From assembly GCA_016722945.1 (NCBI GenBank), contig JAEQMT010000066.1:1-64000 (forward strand): a stretch of 64,000 bases of DNA. Reading direction: 5' to 3'. A model generated the notes under the pieces. That model was given only the letters and a program-made list of their open reading frames with translations, did no database searches and was not told the DNA's origin. Positions 11,668-21,491 of this stretch are shown here, piece after piece. Each line of letters opens with the position of its first letter. The first letter of the stretch is position 1. The DNA comes from Desulfofustis sp. PB-SRB1 (lineage in GTDB: Bacteria; Desulfobacterota; Desulfobulbia; Desulfobulbales; Desulfocapsaceae). A program made the translations under genes and the position numbers.

Positions 11668-13030
11668 ATGGATGTCAAAGTAGAGCAGACCGGGGCACTG
11701 ACACGAAAACTGCATATCACCCTTGAGCCTGAAATGGTTACACCGGTTCTGGACAAGGAATACCGGAAAATACAAAAAGATGCCAAATTCAAAGGGTTCA
11801 GGAAGGGTAAGGTACCCCGTTCGGTGATCGAAAAGAGCTATCGTGAACAGGTCCAGGCCGATGTTGCCGAGAAACTGGTGCAGGACACCTATTTTGACAT
11901 TGTTGAAAAAGAGGATCTCGATCCCGTTGTTCATCCTCAGCTCGAAGACCCTGTCTTTAATGAAGACGGGTCATTTTCCTATGTTGCCGTGATCGATGTG
12001 CGGCCGGTGTTTGAATTAGGCGAGTATACCGGGCTTGAGGTGGAAAGATCGGACACAACGGTGACTGAAAGGCGATATTGAGTTCGAGCTCAAGAGAATT
12101 CAGCGTGAACTCGCCCCGCTTCGCACCGTTGATGATCGTCCCGTGGCTAAAAGAGACCTCGTGGTCATCGATTATCAGGGGTACTACAAAGGCAACCCCA
12201 TGAAGCACGTGCGAAACAACGATGTCACCGTGGATGTGGGCGCCGGCATGCTGGACAAGGATTTTGAGGAAAAGCTGATCGGCATGACCAAATCGCAGCA
12301 GGCCGAACATGAAATCGAATATCCTGAAAAACACCCAAACCCGATACTGGCCGGCAAGCGTGTCCAGTTTCAGGTGGTGGTAAAAGATGTCAAAGAGCGG
12401 GCGCTTGCCGAGATAGACGATGAGTTTGCCAAGGATGTAAACGAAAATTTTACCTCGCTGGAAATGCTTAAAGAGGAGATCAGAGGCAAGGTCGAGGTTG
12501 ATAAAAAGTCGACTGCTGAAGGTGAGCTTAACGACCGGATCATGAACAAACTGCTTGAACGTCATGATTTTGAGGTGCCGGAGCGGCTGGTGCGTTATGA
12601 AATTCAGGAAATGATAAAAAATACCGAAGAGCAGCTTGAGAAAAACAACATGAGCCTGGAATCAGCCGGGCTGAATAAGGAAGAACTTGCCAAACAAAAC
12701 GAACCGGTTGCTCAGCGCCGGGTTCGCGGCGATTTTATTCTCAAGAAGATCGCCGAGGTGGAAGAAATTAAAGTAACTGATGAGGATCTTGACCAGACAT
12801 TTGCTAAGATCGGTACCCGATACAATATGGAAGCGCAACAGGTAAAATCCTATTTTCAGAACCGGGATGACCTGCTGCCGCTGATGAATGAGGTGCTCAA
12901 TGATAAGATTCTCACCTTTCTCAAGCAGTCGGCGGTACTGATAGAGCCGGCGGAGGCAGCCGCTGAAGGTGAGGAGCAAGAAACTGAAAGCCAACCTGCG
13001 AACGCTGATTCAGGAGATACCCCGGCATAG
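11668..13030 (+). CDS. tig: Trigger factor, one apparent frameshift
   Basis: Ribosome-bound chaperone and peptidyl-prolyl isomerase. The N-terminal ribosome-docking motif is seen as KFKGFRKGKVPRSVIEK. The FKBP-like domain follows (RDLVVIDYQGYYKG, then VDVGAGMLDKDFEE), then a long helical C-terminal arm. The frame breaks near 12068-12070: in TVTE(R) the run AAA has one A too many, and removing it joins the two parts as TVTEGDIEFELKRIQREL with no loss. The start ATG has AAGGATAGAG upstream. With 453 codons the repaired protein has normal length. It heads the common tig-clpP-clpX-lon cluster. Since the gene is near-universal and otherwise perfect, sequence error is the likelier cause. Confidence 0.9.
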
Positions 13031-13399
13031 ACCAGTGGTCATGTGCCACCATCGGTGAAAAGAGAAAGGTTCCGCATCCCCAACTGATACCCGGTTTCGC
13101 CTTAGGGGATCCGCGTAGTTTGCAAGCCTGATAAAAAACTTGAACCTGCCTCTCTAGACAACAGGTTTCTATCTGATTCTTCAGGTTTGTATATTTTTAC
13201 GTTCTCTGCATCGTAGAATTAGCCACTCTTACCCACAAATAGCTGTGCCAGGCTGGTGTGTAATGAGGTGAGTCGAATTCACCATTCCGTGCCTTCTAGC
13301 CCCATATCGGGTCGGTTGATTAATTGCTGAATGGCCATACTGTTTGGCCATTGATGAATTAAACCTTTTCACTTTCTTATTCGAATTAATGGAGCTCAT
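13031..13399. promoter_or_regulatory. tig-clpP intergenic region with perfect inverted repeat at 13330-13352
   Basis: This 369-base gap holds no gene that I can support. An inverted repeat AATGGCCA/TGGCCATT (8 bp, 7-base spacer) lies 48 bases before clpP, itself flanked by TTAAT and ATTAA. It could be a regulator site or an mRNA stem in the clpP leader. The gap is long for a cluster otherwise joined by overlaps, so clpP probably has its own promoter here. Confidence 0.5.
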
Positions 13400-14008
13400 A
13401 TGAACCTCGTTCCCATGGTGGTTGAACAGAGCCCGCGCGGTGAGCGGGCCTATGATATCTATTCCCGTCTGCTTAAAGACCGTATCATTTTTTTAGGCTC
13501 AGGTATCAATGAGGATATTGCCAACCTCATCATCGCCCAACTGCTTTTTCTGGAGGCGGAAGACCCTGACAAGGATATTACTTTTTACATCAATTCACCG
13601 GGCGGGGTGGTAACGGCCGGCATGGCGGTATATGACACCATGGAATTTATCAAGTGTGATATCGCCACCTTGTGCATGGGGCAGGCTGCTTCCATGGGGG
13701 CCCTGCTGCTAGCCGCCGGAGCCAAGGGAAAGCGATATTGCCTGCCCAACTCAAGAATAATGATTCATCAACCCATGGGTGGATTCCAGGGCCAGGCAAC
13801 CGATATAGAAATTCATGCTAAGGAAATTCTTCGGATGCGCGAAGATTTGAACAAGATTCTTGCCGCTCATACCGGAAAATCGGTGAAACAGATTGGCCTT
13901 GATACGGATAGAGACCACTTCATGAATGCCACCGAGGCCAAGAAATATGGTATTATTGATGAGGTGCTGTTCAAACGAAAAGATGTGAGCGAGGAGTCCG
14001 GATCATGA
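13400..14008 (+). CDS. clpP: ATP-dependent Clp protease proteolytic subunit
   Basis: A 202-residue serine peptidase that forms the double heptamer chamber working with ClpX. The oxyanion strand is [14 protein letters not shown]; the catalytic serine lies in [15 protein letters not shown], the histidine in [15 protein letters not shown], and the aspartate in the DTDRDHFM segment. Start ATG at 13400 follows GGAGCTCAT. It overlaps clpX by 4 bases (ATGA), so the two are translationally coupled. Confidence 0.97.
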   Translation: MNLVPMVVEQSPRGERAYDIYSRLLKDRIIFLGSGINEDIANLIIAQLLFLEAEDPDKDITFYINSPGGVVTAGMAVYDTMEFIKCDIATLCMGQAASMGALLLAAGAKGKRYCLPNSRIMIHQPMGGFQGQATDIEIHAKEILRMREDLNKILAAHTGKSVKQIGLDTDRDHFMNATEAKKYGIIDEVLFKRKDVSEESGS

Positions 14009-15279
14009 GTGATACAGATCGCAAGGAACCAGATTGCAAATGCTCGTTCTGCGGCAAGAGTCAGGATGAAGTTGAAAAACTGATTGCCGGACCTGATGTC
14101 TATATCTGCGATGAATGTATCGAGCTGTGTAACGAAATCGTCCTGGAAGAAGACAACCGTTCGCCATCTAGCAAGGGGAGTGCCGGAATAACGCCTGCCT
14201 CACTAACCCCCCGTGAGATAAACGAGCATCTCGACCAGTATGTCATTGGCCAGGAGCGAGCCAAGAAAGTACTTTCGGTAGCCGTTCATAACCACTACAA
14301 GCGTATCGACGCCCCGCCCGATGAAGAGGTTGAACTGCAGAAATCAAATATCATCCTGGTTGGCCCCACCGGTTCGGGGAAAACCCTGATGGCGCAGACC
14401 CTGGCCAAAATATTGCAAGTACCGTTCTGCATTGCCGATGCCACCACCCTTACCGAGGCTGGATATGTCGGTGAGGACGTGGAGAACATTCTGGTAAATC
14501 TTGTCCAGGCGGCTGATCATGACATTGCCAAGGCGGAGCGCGGGATCGTCTACATCGATGAAATCGATAAGATTGCCCGTAAGTCAGACAGCCCATCGCT
14601 GACCCGTGACGTATCCGGTGAAGGGGTGCAGCAGGCTCTGCTCAAGATTATCGAGGGGACGGTTGCCTCCATCCCGCCCAAAGGGGGTAGAAAGCACCCT
14701 CAGCAGGAGTTGATCAAAATTGACACCACCAACATCTTGTTCATTGTCGGCGGTGCCTTTGTGGGGTTGGAAAATGTTATCAAGCGACGGAGTGGAGCTA
14801 AATCCATCGGTTTAACCGCAACCATCGTCAGCGATAAAAAAAGACAGCTTGGCGAATTGTTGCGTACGGTTCAGCCGGAAGACATGCTGAAATTCGGACT
14901 GATCCCGGAACTGGTGGGCCGCCTGCCGGTCATTGCCACCATGGAAGAGCTTGATGAGGACGATCTGGTGCGTATCCTTAAGGAACCGCGCAATGCCCTG
15001 ACCAAGCAGTATATAAAGCTCTTCTCATTTGAAAATATTCAACTCAGATTTACCGATACTGCGCTGCAGGCCATCGCCAAAAAAGCACTGGCGCGTAAAT
15101 CCGGGGCGCGTGGCTTGCGATCCGTGCTCGAAGAAGCCATGCTGGATGTGATGTATGATCTCCCCTCGCAAGAAAATGTCCAGGAGTGTGTGGTGGGGGA
15201 GCAGGTCATTACCAATGGAGATTATCCGGTTCTGCTGTATCAGAACATAACCCCCAACGACGAACGCAAAAGCGCCTGA
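14005..15279 (+). CDS. clpX: ATP-dependent Clp protease ATP-binding subunit ClpX
   Basis: A 424-residue AAA+ unfoldase that feeds substrates to ClpP. The N-terminal zinc-binding domain has the C4 pattern CSFCGKS and CDECIELC. The Walker A motif GPTGSGKT is near residue 117, Walker [11 protein letters not shown] near 183, and the pore loop GYVGEDVE is present. The ClpP-docking IGF-type loop appears as [14 protein letters not shown]. Lon starts 18 bases after its stop. Confidence 0.97.
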   Translation: MSDTDRKEPDCKCSFCGKSQDEVEKLIAGPDVYICDECIELCNEIVLEEDNRSPSSKGSAGITPASLTPREINEHLDQYVIGQERAKKVLSVAVHNHYKRIDAPPDEEVELQKSNIILVGPTGSGKTLMAQTLAKILQVPFCIADATTLTEAGYVGEDVENILVNLVQAADHDIAKAERGIVYIDEIDKIARKSDSPSLTRDVSGEGVQQALLKIIEGTVASIPPKGGRKHPQQELIKIDTTNILFIVGGAFVGLENVIKRRSGAKSIGLTATIVSDKKRQLGELLRTVQPEDMLKFGLIPELVGRLPVIATMEELDEDDLVRILKEPRNALTKQYIKLFSFENIQLRFTDTALQAIAKKALARKSGARGLRSVLEEAMLDVMYDLPSQENVQECVVGEQVITNGDYPVLLYQNITPNDERKSA

Positions 15280-15297
15280 GGACGCATCTAAGATATC

Positions 15298-17706
15298 ATG
15301 AGTACAAAATCCAAGAGCAACGTCTACCCGCTGATGCCATTGCGGGATATTGTCATTTTCCCGCATATGGTGGCGCCGCTGGTGGTTGGCCGTAAACAAT
15401 CGATCGAGGCCCTGGAAGATGCCATGGAGCGGCGCACCGAGATATTTCTCGTAACCCAGAAAGATGCCTCGATTGACGAGCCGACCCGGGAGCACATCTA
15501 TCGGGTCGGCACCTTGTCCAGCGTGATGCAGTTGCTGCGTCTGCCGGATGGAACGATTAAGGCCCTGGTGGAAGGGAAAAGACGGGTTGAAATCGATTCA
15601 TTTGTACCGCACGACGAATATATCCAGGTGGAAGTCAGGGAACTGTTCGATGATGTGGTGATCTCAAGCGATATCCTGGCCTATGAGCGGGAACTGCGAA
15701 AATCGTTTGAGGAGTATGCCGGGATCAACAAAAAAATTGCCAAAGAAGTGGTGAAATCGCTTCATAACATTGACGATCCCCGCAAACTCGTTGATGTGAT
15801 CTGTGCCCACCTGCCCCTGAAAGCCGGTGAAAAGCAGCAGCTTCTGGAAACTCCGACACTGATGGCGCGGATCGAGGCTATTCTCGCTATCATCAGCCGT
15901 GAGATCGAGCTTGCCGAGCTTGAAAAAGAGATCAACGAGCGGGTCAAGACCCGCATGGGCAAAACCCAGCGTAACTATTTCCTGGGTGAAAAGGTAAAGG
16001 AAATTCAATCCGAAATGGGGCAGGGCGAGGATGGGCTTGACGACATCGCCGAACTGGAAGAGGCCGCCGCCAAGAAAAAACTGCCGAGTCTGGCTCGCGA
16101 AAAAATCACCAAAGAGCTCAAAAAACTCAAGAATATGCCGCCCATGTCGGCTGAGACCACCGTCGTCCGTAACTATATCGACTGTATTCTCAGTCTGCCG
16201 TGGCATAAAAAAACCAAGAGTACCCTGGACATCAATAAGGCCGAAAAAATTCTTGACGAAGATCATTACGGCCTGAAAAAACCAAAAGAGCGAATCCTGG
16301 AATATCTGGCCGTACAGGCCCAGGCCAAGAAAATAAAAGGGCCGATTATCTGCCTGGTGGGGCCTCCCGGGGTGGGCAAAACATCCATCTGCCGATCGGT
16401 GGCCCGTGCCTTGAACCGTACCTTTATCCGCCTCTCTCTGGGCGGTGTCCGGGATGAAGCGGAGATTCGGGGACACCGGCGCACGTATATCGGGGCGATG
16501 CCCGGCAAAGTCATTCAATCCATGCAGCGTGCCGGCGTCACTAACCCTGTTTTTTGCCTGGATGAAGTGGATAAGATGTCCATGGATTTTCGCGGCGATC
16601 CATCCGCGGCCCTGCTGGAGGTGCTCGATCCGGAACAGAACAGTGCCTTTAACGATCACTACCTTGATCTCGATTATGATCTTTCCCAGGTCTTTTTCAT
16701 CACTACCGCCAACCACCTGCACGGCATTCCCATACCGCTGCAGGACCGCATGGAGATCATTCATTTAAGCGGCTATACGGAAGAAGACAAACTTAAAATC
16801 GCTCAGAAATATCTGCTTCCCAAGCAGCTTGAAGAAAACGGTTTTCAGGCGGGTGATATCGGTATGACCGATGGCGCTATCCTCGAGATCGTCAGGAGGT
16901 ATACCAAGGAGGCCGGGGTGCGCGAACTGGAACGCACCATTGCCTCATTATGCCGGAAGATCGCCCGTGATCGGCTCAAACGGGAACAGCCCGATAAACG
17001 GTATCGGCTCAGCGTTAACTCGGTTTTTAAGTTTATCGGTACCCCTCGGTATCGCTACGGGTTGGCGGAGGAACAGGATAAAATCGGTCTCACCACCGGT
17101 TTGGCATGGACGGAGGTGGGAGGAGACCTCTTGCTGATTGAGGCCACCTTGATGAGCGGTTCCGGCAAATTGATCATTACCGGCAAGCTTGGTGATGTGA
17201 TGCAGGAAAGCGCCCGTGCCGCCCTGAGTTATGTGCGTTCGCGCGCCATGCGGCTCGGTCTTGATCCCGATTTTTACCAGAAACTCGATATTCACGTCCA
17301 CGTACCGGAAGGCGCTATTCCAAAAGACGGGCCTTCGGCGGGAATCACCATTGCCACTTCGATCGTATCCGCTCTTGTCCAGAAGCCGGTACGAAGGCAA
17401 CTTGCCATGACCGGAGAAATCACCTTGCGCGGACGGGTTCTGCCCATCGGGGGGCTGACCGAAAAACTGCTGGCCGCAAAGCGAGGCAACATTACCAGCG
17501 TGTTGATCCCTAAAGACAACGAGCGTGACCTGAACGATGTACCGGCCCGGATTAGAAAAAGCCTCAATATCGTCTTGGTAGAACACATGGATGATGTGCT
17601 CGGCCATTCTGTTATCACCGAAGAAGGGGAAAGTCTTTTCAAGGATGTGCCGATCAGCAGTGTCTTTACCGAAATAAGCATTGGCCAGCACAACACAACA
17701 CAGTGA
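15298..17706 (+). CDS. lon: ATP-dependent Lon protease
   Basis: An 802-residue LonA protease that degrades damaged and regulatory proteins. The N-terminal LAN domain starts YPLMPLRDIVIFPHMV. The AAA+ module has Walker A GPPGVGKT near residue 355 and Walker B FCLDEVDKM. The protease domain has the catalytic serine in PKDGPSAG (about residue 680) and the lysine in EKLLAAKRGN. Length and order are typical. Last of the tig-clpP-clpX-lon cluster, followed by two tRNA genes. Confidence 0.97.
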   Translation: MSTKSKSNVYPLMPLRDIVIFPHMVAPLVVGRKQSIEALEDAMERRTEIFLVTQKDASIDEPTREHIYRVGTLSSVMQLLRLPDGTIKALVEGKRRVEIDSFVPHDEYIQVEVRELFDDVVISSDILAYERELRKSFEEYAGINKKIAKEVVKSLHNIDDPRKLVDVICAHLPLKAGEKQQLLETPTLMARIEAILAIISREIELAELEKEINERVKTRMGKTQRNYFLGEKVKEIQSEMGQGEDGLDDIAELEEAAAKKKLPSLAREKITKELKKLKNMPPMSAETTVVRNYIDCILSLPWHKKTKSTLDINKAEKILDEDHYGLKKPKERILEYLAVQAQAKKIKGPIICLVGPPGVGKTSICRSVARALNRTFIRLSLGGVRDEAEIRGHRRTYIGAMPGKVIQSMQRAGVTNPVFCLDEVDKMSMDFRGDPSAALLEVLDPEQNSAFNDHYLDLDYDLSQVFFITTANHLHGIPIPLQDRMEIIHLSGYTEEDKLKIAQKYLLPKQLEENGFQAGDIGMTDGAILEIVRRYTKEAGVRELERTIASLCRKIARDRLKREQPDKRYRLSVNSVFKFIGTPRYRYGLAEEQDKIGLTTGLAWTEVGGDLLLIEATLMSGSGKLIITGKLGDVMQESARAALSYVRSRAMRLGLDPDFYQKLDIHVHVPEGAIPKDGPSAGITIATSIVSALVQKPVRRQLAMTGEITLRGRVLPIGGLTEKLLAAKRGNITSVLIPKDNERDLNDVPARIRKSLNIVLVEHMDDVLGHSVITEEGESLFKDVPISSVFTEISIGQHNTTQ

Positions 17707-17765
17707 TATTTCGCTTGACTGGCAGAACGCCGGTTGGTAAAAGGCGCACTTCAGTTATCTGACAT

Positions 17766-17841
17766 GGGCGGGTAGCTCAGTTGGGAGAGCATCGGCCTTA
17801 CAAGCCGAGGGTCACAGGTTCAAGCCCTGTTCCGCCCACCA
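17766..17841 (+). tRNA. tRNA-Val (anticodon TAC)
   Basis: Acceptor GGGCGGG pairs with TCCGCCC, then A and an encoded CCA. The anticodon stem TCGGC/GCCGA holds CTTACAA. D arm AGCTCAGTTGGGAGAGC and T arm GGTTCAAGCCC are standard. Confidence 0.96.
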
Positions 17842-17856
17842 CGCAACAGTTACACT

Positions 17857-17933
17857 GGAGCGGTAGTTCAGTTGGTTAGAATGCCGGCCTGTCACGCCGG
17901 AGGTCGCGGGTTCGAGTCCCGTCCGCTCCGCCA
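17857..17933 (+). tRNA. tRNA-Asp (anticodon GTC)
   Basis: Acceptor GGAGCGG pairs with CCGCTCC, then G and an encoded CCA. The anticodon stem CCGGC/GCCGG holds CTGTCAC. It lies 15 bases after tRNA-Val and is probably co-transcribed with it. Confidence 0.96.
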
Positions 17934-18175
17934 CTGTTTTTCACTTCTCCTCACACTGCCCAATGGTGGCAGTGTTTGCCGTCCACAGACGTTTTCATCA
18001 ATTATATTTTCTCTTTTTTCGTTGGGCAGCAATAGTGTCCTCTCTTTGAACGCGAAGCAATCCCTTGATTAAAATAGTCAGGTATCTAAAAATTTCTTGT
18101 TATTGCGACTCATAGGCAGTTAACTTGAAAGGTACGCTGCTACTCAATAACTAAAAATGCTGATTCCTCTCTACC

Positions 18176-19753
18176 ATGCATGATATGAGAACATTCACCC
18201 GCTGCCTTGTCGGTGCTGCAGCTATATCAGGAACTCTATTCTTTTCTGCATCAGTACGCTGCGAGAATAATGCGGAGATACAGACTGCCATCGATACGCT
18301 TATCAGTACCAATGCCTGTGTCGGCTGTGATCTGGCCGGTGCTGATCTGAATCGTCTTGATCTCACTGGTGCTGATCTAAGCAATGCCGATTTGCGCGAC
18401 GCACGGTTTTTTCTGGCTGATTTAACGGATGTGAATTTTTCCGGGGCAATTTTGCACGGGGCCCAATTCGGCGGTGCCGATTTGTCCAATGCTGATTTCA
18501 GCGGGGCCGATCTGCGTGGCGCCCTATTTGCCGGGGCGTACATGGTGGGCAGTAAAATGGATGGGGCCATCGTGCAGGCGCCGCTTGATGAAGATAGTTC
18601 CGCCACGGAAACGGTATATGTTCCGGATGAGTCGACAAGTAAATCAGTCGTTACCCAGGATGATGTTGCCATTGAACCGGATACCGGCAGCGTCGACACG
18701 GTGGATAGCCAGGCTGTTCAGAAAGTGGCGGGGAGCGGCCCGGCCACCTTGCTTGCTACCCGCCATGAACCCGCCAAAAAAGAGCCGGCACCGCTCACCA
18801 CTGCAATGATCAGCGAAACACCTGCGAAAACACCGATGCCCCCACCTGCTGAAAAAGAAAATACCCCTTCCGCAGATCTGGCTGAGGCTCCAAGTGATTC
18901 GGCTCCCCCTGATCTTGACAAACAGGATGAATCCCAGGAGAGCCCCGGCCTTTTTGCCCGGTTTGCCGGTTTATTCAGCAGTGATGAGAATGAAAAACAG
19001 CAGGAGACGGCACAAACAGAACCTGCCGCGGATGGCCAGAGCGGCGATCCTCAACCATTATCAACGGTGACTGAAGAAACCGTGGCGGCAACAGAGGCGC
19101 AAGTACCCGGCAGAAAAGCTGAAACGCCGTCGCCCACGACTCCCGCACCCGCCGCTGTTCGCGGTGACCAAAAGGATACAGGATCCGGATCGTCTATGGT
19201 TGCTGGAGCTGACAATCAAACCGCCAGTTCCGAACCACCAGTTGAGCCGTCACCACCAGCTGCTCCTGAAGTTGAAGTGCAACGATCGACTCCTGCCGGC
19301 CAATTCACCGAAAACGAGCTTACAACTGAGCCATCTCAGGAAATTGTGATTTCCGAGGAAGTTGTAACAACGGTATCGGAAGCTGAAGCTCTGGTATTTC
19401 TGGAACCGGACATGGAAGCCATCCGGCTGGGTAACCGCGAAACTTTACTGGATACCGATCGTTGTTACGGGTGCGACCTGCGGGGTGTGGATCTTTCCGG
19501 CAAGAGGTTGGGAAAGGCGGACCTCGAGGGTGCCGATCTCAGCGGCGCCACGTTGCGCGGTACCAATTTCAGCAGGGCAAATTTAAAAGGAGTATTGTTT
19601 CGCGGGGCCGATGCCCGGGGTGCAAAATTTCAGAAGGCCGATCTGTATAAGGCGGATTTCACCGGCGCCAATCTGTCTGATGCCGATTTCGAAGATGCTG
19701 AAGTAGATGGGGCCGTGTTCACCGGCGCCGCCGGTTATGGAGGTTCCAGGTAG
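18176..19753 (+). CDS. Exported protein with two pentapeptide-repeat modules joined by a Pro/Glu-rich linker
   Basis: A 525-residue protein with an N-terminal signal peptide (hydrophobic CLVGAAAISGTLFFSASV). Each end carries a pentapeptide-repeat module, A(D/N)Lxx-type, which folds as a right-handed square helix: residues about 50-145 (GADLNRLDLTGADLSNADL) and about 425-520 (GADLSGATLRGTNFSRANL). Both modules open with a matching cap, C-x-GCDL (ACVGCDLAG and RCYGCDLRG). Between them lie about 280 residues rich in Pro, Ala, Glu and Thr, without clear fold. Function is not known; the cysteine pairs suggest disulfides or metal binding outside the cytoplasm. A second ATG nine bases on (MRTFTRC) is an alternative start. 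Confidence 0.85.
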   Translation: MHDMRTFTRCLVGAAAISGTLFFSASVRCENNAEIQTAIDTLISTNACVGCDLAGADLNRLDLTGADLSNADLRDARFFLADLTDVNFSGAILHGAQFGGADLSNADFSGADLRGALFAGAYMVGSKMDGAIVQAPLDEDSSATETVYVPDESTSKSVVTQDDVAIEPDTGSVDTVDSQAVQKVAGSGPATLLATRHEPAKKEPAPLTTAMISETPAKTPMPPPAEKENTPSADLAEAPSDSAPPDLDKQDESQESPGLFARFAGLFSSDENEKQQETAQTEPAADGQSGDPQPLSTVTEETVAATEAQVPGRKAETPSPTTPAPAAVRGDQKDTGSGSSMVAGADNQTASSEPPVEPSPPAAPEVEVQRSTPAGQFTENELTTEPSQEIVISEEVVTTVSEAEALVFLEPDMEAIRLGNRETLLDTDRCYGCDLRGVDLSGKRLGKADLEGADLSGATLRGTNFSRANLKGVLFRGADARGAKFQKADLYKADFTGANLSDADFEDAEVDGAVFTGAAGYGGSR

Positions 19754-19759
19754 GGATCA

Positions 19760-20430
19760 TTACATCTTTTTCCGGGCTGATTTGTCTGAAATGTACTTCC
19801 CCACCAGCCCTGATATCAGCACTACCAGGTAATTCTGTCCTACGATTGCCTCAAGAATAGCCCAGACTTCGGCAATGGGCGCAGTCGGTGATATATCTCC
19901 ATACCCCAGTGTAGTCAAAGTAACAAAGCTGAAATAAATAAAGCGCAGGCGGGCATCCGTCTACGCGAGTATCATCCCCTCAAAAGACTCCGGGATGTAA
20001 CTATAGATAATCGCGTAAATAAAGCTCCACCCGTATCCGATCAATAGATACGATGACAAGGCGGCGGCAATTGTCTCGTGATTTACCTCGTGCTCTGTTT
20101 TCTTAAGAGGAAGTAGACCATGGAAAATGCCAAAAAGAGAAAATAGATCGCGCTTGCCACCAGGGAGACGATCTGAACTAATGGATGTGCGGTGAGAAGA
20201 TACAGCCAGCTCGATAAAAAAGAGATGACAACAAGCAGTAGCCCTGTAAAGAGATTTCTACGATCCCGGTTCAGGGTGAAAATGGAAGAGAGCAGAATAT
20301 AGCTGAAAAAGATATTTATGAGGAACGAAACAATCGACCCGTCTTGAAATATCGGCAATACCACCAGAAGCAGTAACAAACTGGACAATAAGACAACGAA
20401 GGGGTTGGCGAGGGCCGGCGGCGTCATCAT
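19760..20430 (-). pseudogene. Two-pore-type potassium channel, broken by a frameshift and a TAG stop
   Basis: The 5' part (20430 to about 20100) encodes four hydrophobic segments (such as VVLLSSLLLLLVVLPIF and YFLFLAFSMVYFLL). After a one-base loss near 20100 the frame continues as KKTEHEVNHETIAAAL, a further membrane segment, then the selectivity filter TLTTLGYGDISP and a final helix ending GKYISDKSARKKM at 19760. An in-frame TAG at 19961-19963 interrupts it just before the pore helix. The repaired product would be an ion-channel-2 family protein of about 222 residues. Its start overlaps the stop of the FKBP gene by four bases. Confidence 0.78.
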
Positions 20431-20900
20431 TGCTGGCCGTAATTGATGGTTTGACCCCGCGGCGCTTCGATTGCCATGATGTTCACGGTGTATGACAAAT
20501 GATGTCCGGCAAGCGGATGATTGTAATCCACCAGCACTGTTGACTCATCAACCTCGAGAACCGTTGCCGGCACGGTGTGCTCGATTCCGTCTTTGGTCAC
20601 CTTCTGGGAAATCAGCATGCCGGGTTTTGGGATGGTTCGTTCCTGAAAATGGGAACGGGGAATCTTGTGCAGTAAATCTTTCAGCCTGGGGCCAAACCCC
20701 TCGTCCGGCGAGACCCGTGCTTTAACGATATCCCCGATGCTCTTGCCGATGAGCCGTGCTTCCACTGAAGGCGGCAAGGTACCGCTGCCAACGGTGATGA
20801 CCAAAGGGTCGTCGACGCCATTTTCCATGAAAACGGCGCCGTTATCCAGGGTTCCGGTTACCGCTATTTGTATCTGATCCTGCTCTTGTATCGTGTGCAT
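20427..20900 (-). CDS. FKBP-type peptidyl-prolyl isomerase, SlyD-like
   Basis: A 157-residue SlyD-type isomerase. The pattern is typical: QIAVTGTLDNGAVF, the TVGSGTLPPSVEARLIG segment, an inserted IF domain (residues about 70-120, PGMLISQKV) and the return strand VLVDYNHPLAGHHLSY. It has no His-rich metal-binding tail, unlike E. coli SlyD, and no signal peptide, so it should be a cytoplasmic folding factor. It overlaps the broken channel gene by four bases. Confidence 0.9.
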   Translation of the reverse strand: MHTIQEQDQIQIAVTGTLDNGAVFMENGVDDPLVITVGSGTLPPSVEARLIGKSIGDIVKARVSPDEGFGPRLKDLLHKIPRSHFQERTIPKPGMLISQKVTKDGIEHTVPATVLEVDESTVLVDYNHPLAGHHLSYTVNIMAIEAPRGQTINYGQQ

Positions 20901-21077
20901 GGGTTTGAAACTGTAATAATCTATGGAATGAAGTGGTTTGCGGGTTGTTTGCTGCCTTCAGTCTAGTGAATGGCCATTGCCTTGTCAACGAGTGCGCTTG
21001 ACAAACATCGGTCTTGTTCATTATGTTCGCCGCCTTTATTGCCTCCGCTCAGCCCGCTTTACTTGGAGTTGAAACCA

Positions 21078-21452
21078 ATGATTGATCTCGCTTTTGATAA
21101 ACACAATGATGGACTGGTGCCAGTAGTTACCCAGGATTACCAGAGCCGTTCTGTTTTGATGCTTGCCTACATCAACCGGCAGGCGTGGGAGATGACCTTG
21201 AAGACAGGAAAAGCCCATTATTGGAGCAGATCGAGGCGGAAAATCTGGCTCAAGGGTGAATCCTCGGGCCATATTCAGCGGATCATGGACATTTATGTGG
21301 ACTGTGATGAAGACACGGTAATCTATCTTGTTGAACAACGTGGGCCGGGGGCCTGCCACATGGGCTATCATTCATGTTTTTATCGAAAAGTTGCGGGTGA
21401 CAGCCTGGAAATTCATGAAGAGCGCCAGTTTAACCCCGATGATGTCTATTGA
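21078..21452 (+). CDS. hisI: Phosphoribosyl-AMP cyclohydrolase
   Basis: A 124-residue monofunctional HisI, third step of histidine synthesis. The zinc and magnesium site residues are seen in [20 protein letters not shown]; the [16 protein letters not shown] motif is intact. The ATG at 21078 has GGAG upstream and matches the family start; a longer upstream frame has no family match. It stands 39 bases before hisG. No HisE domain is fused. Confidence 0.95.
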   Translation: MIDLAFDKHNDGLVPVVTQDYQSRSVLMLAYINRQAWEMTLKTGKAHYWSRSRRKIWLKGESSGHIQRIMDIYVDCDEDTVIYLVEQRGPGACHMGYHSCFYRKVAGDSLEIHEERQFNPDDVY

Positions 21453-21491
21453 TGCACACCGCCGGGCCGGCGTAACAAAGCGGAGAGATCT

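Noticed and set aside
15664-16764. Long minus-strand frame inside lon
   Set aside because: A shadow of the Lon protease reading frame, without start context or family match.
19961-19963. In-frame TAG in the channel gene as a pyrrolysine codon
   Set aside because: Pyrrolysine is known mainly in methylamine methyltransferases. The same gene also has a frameshift, and the codon lies just before a pore helix, so nonsense mutation is simpler.
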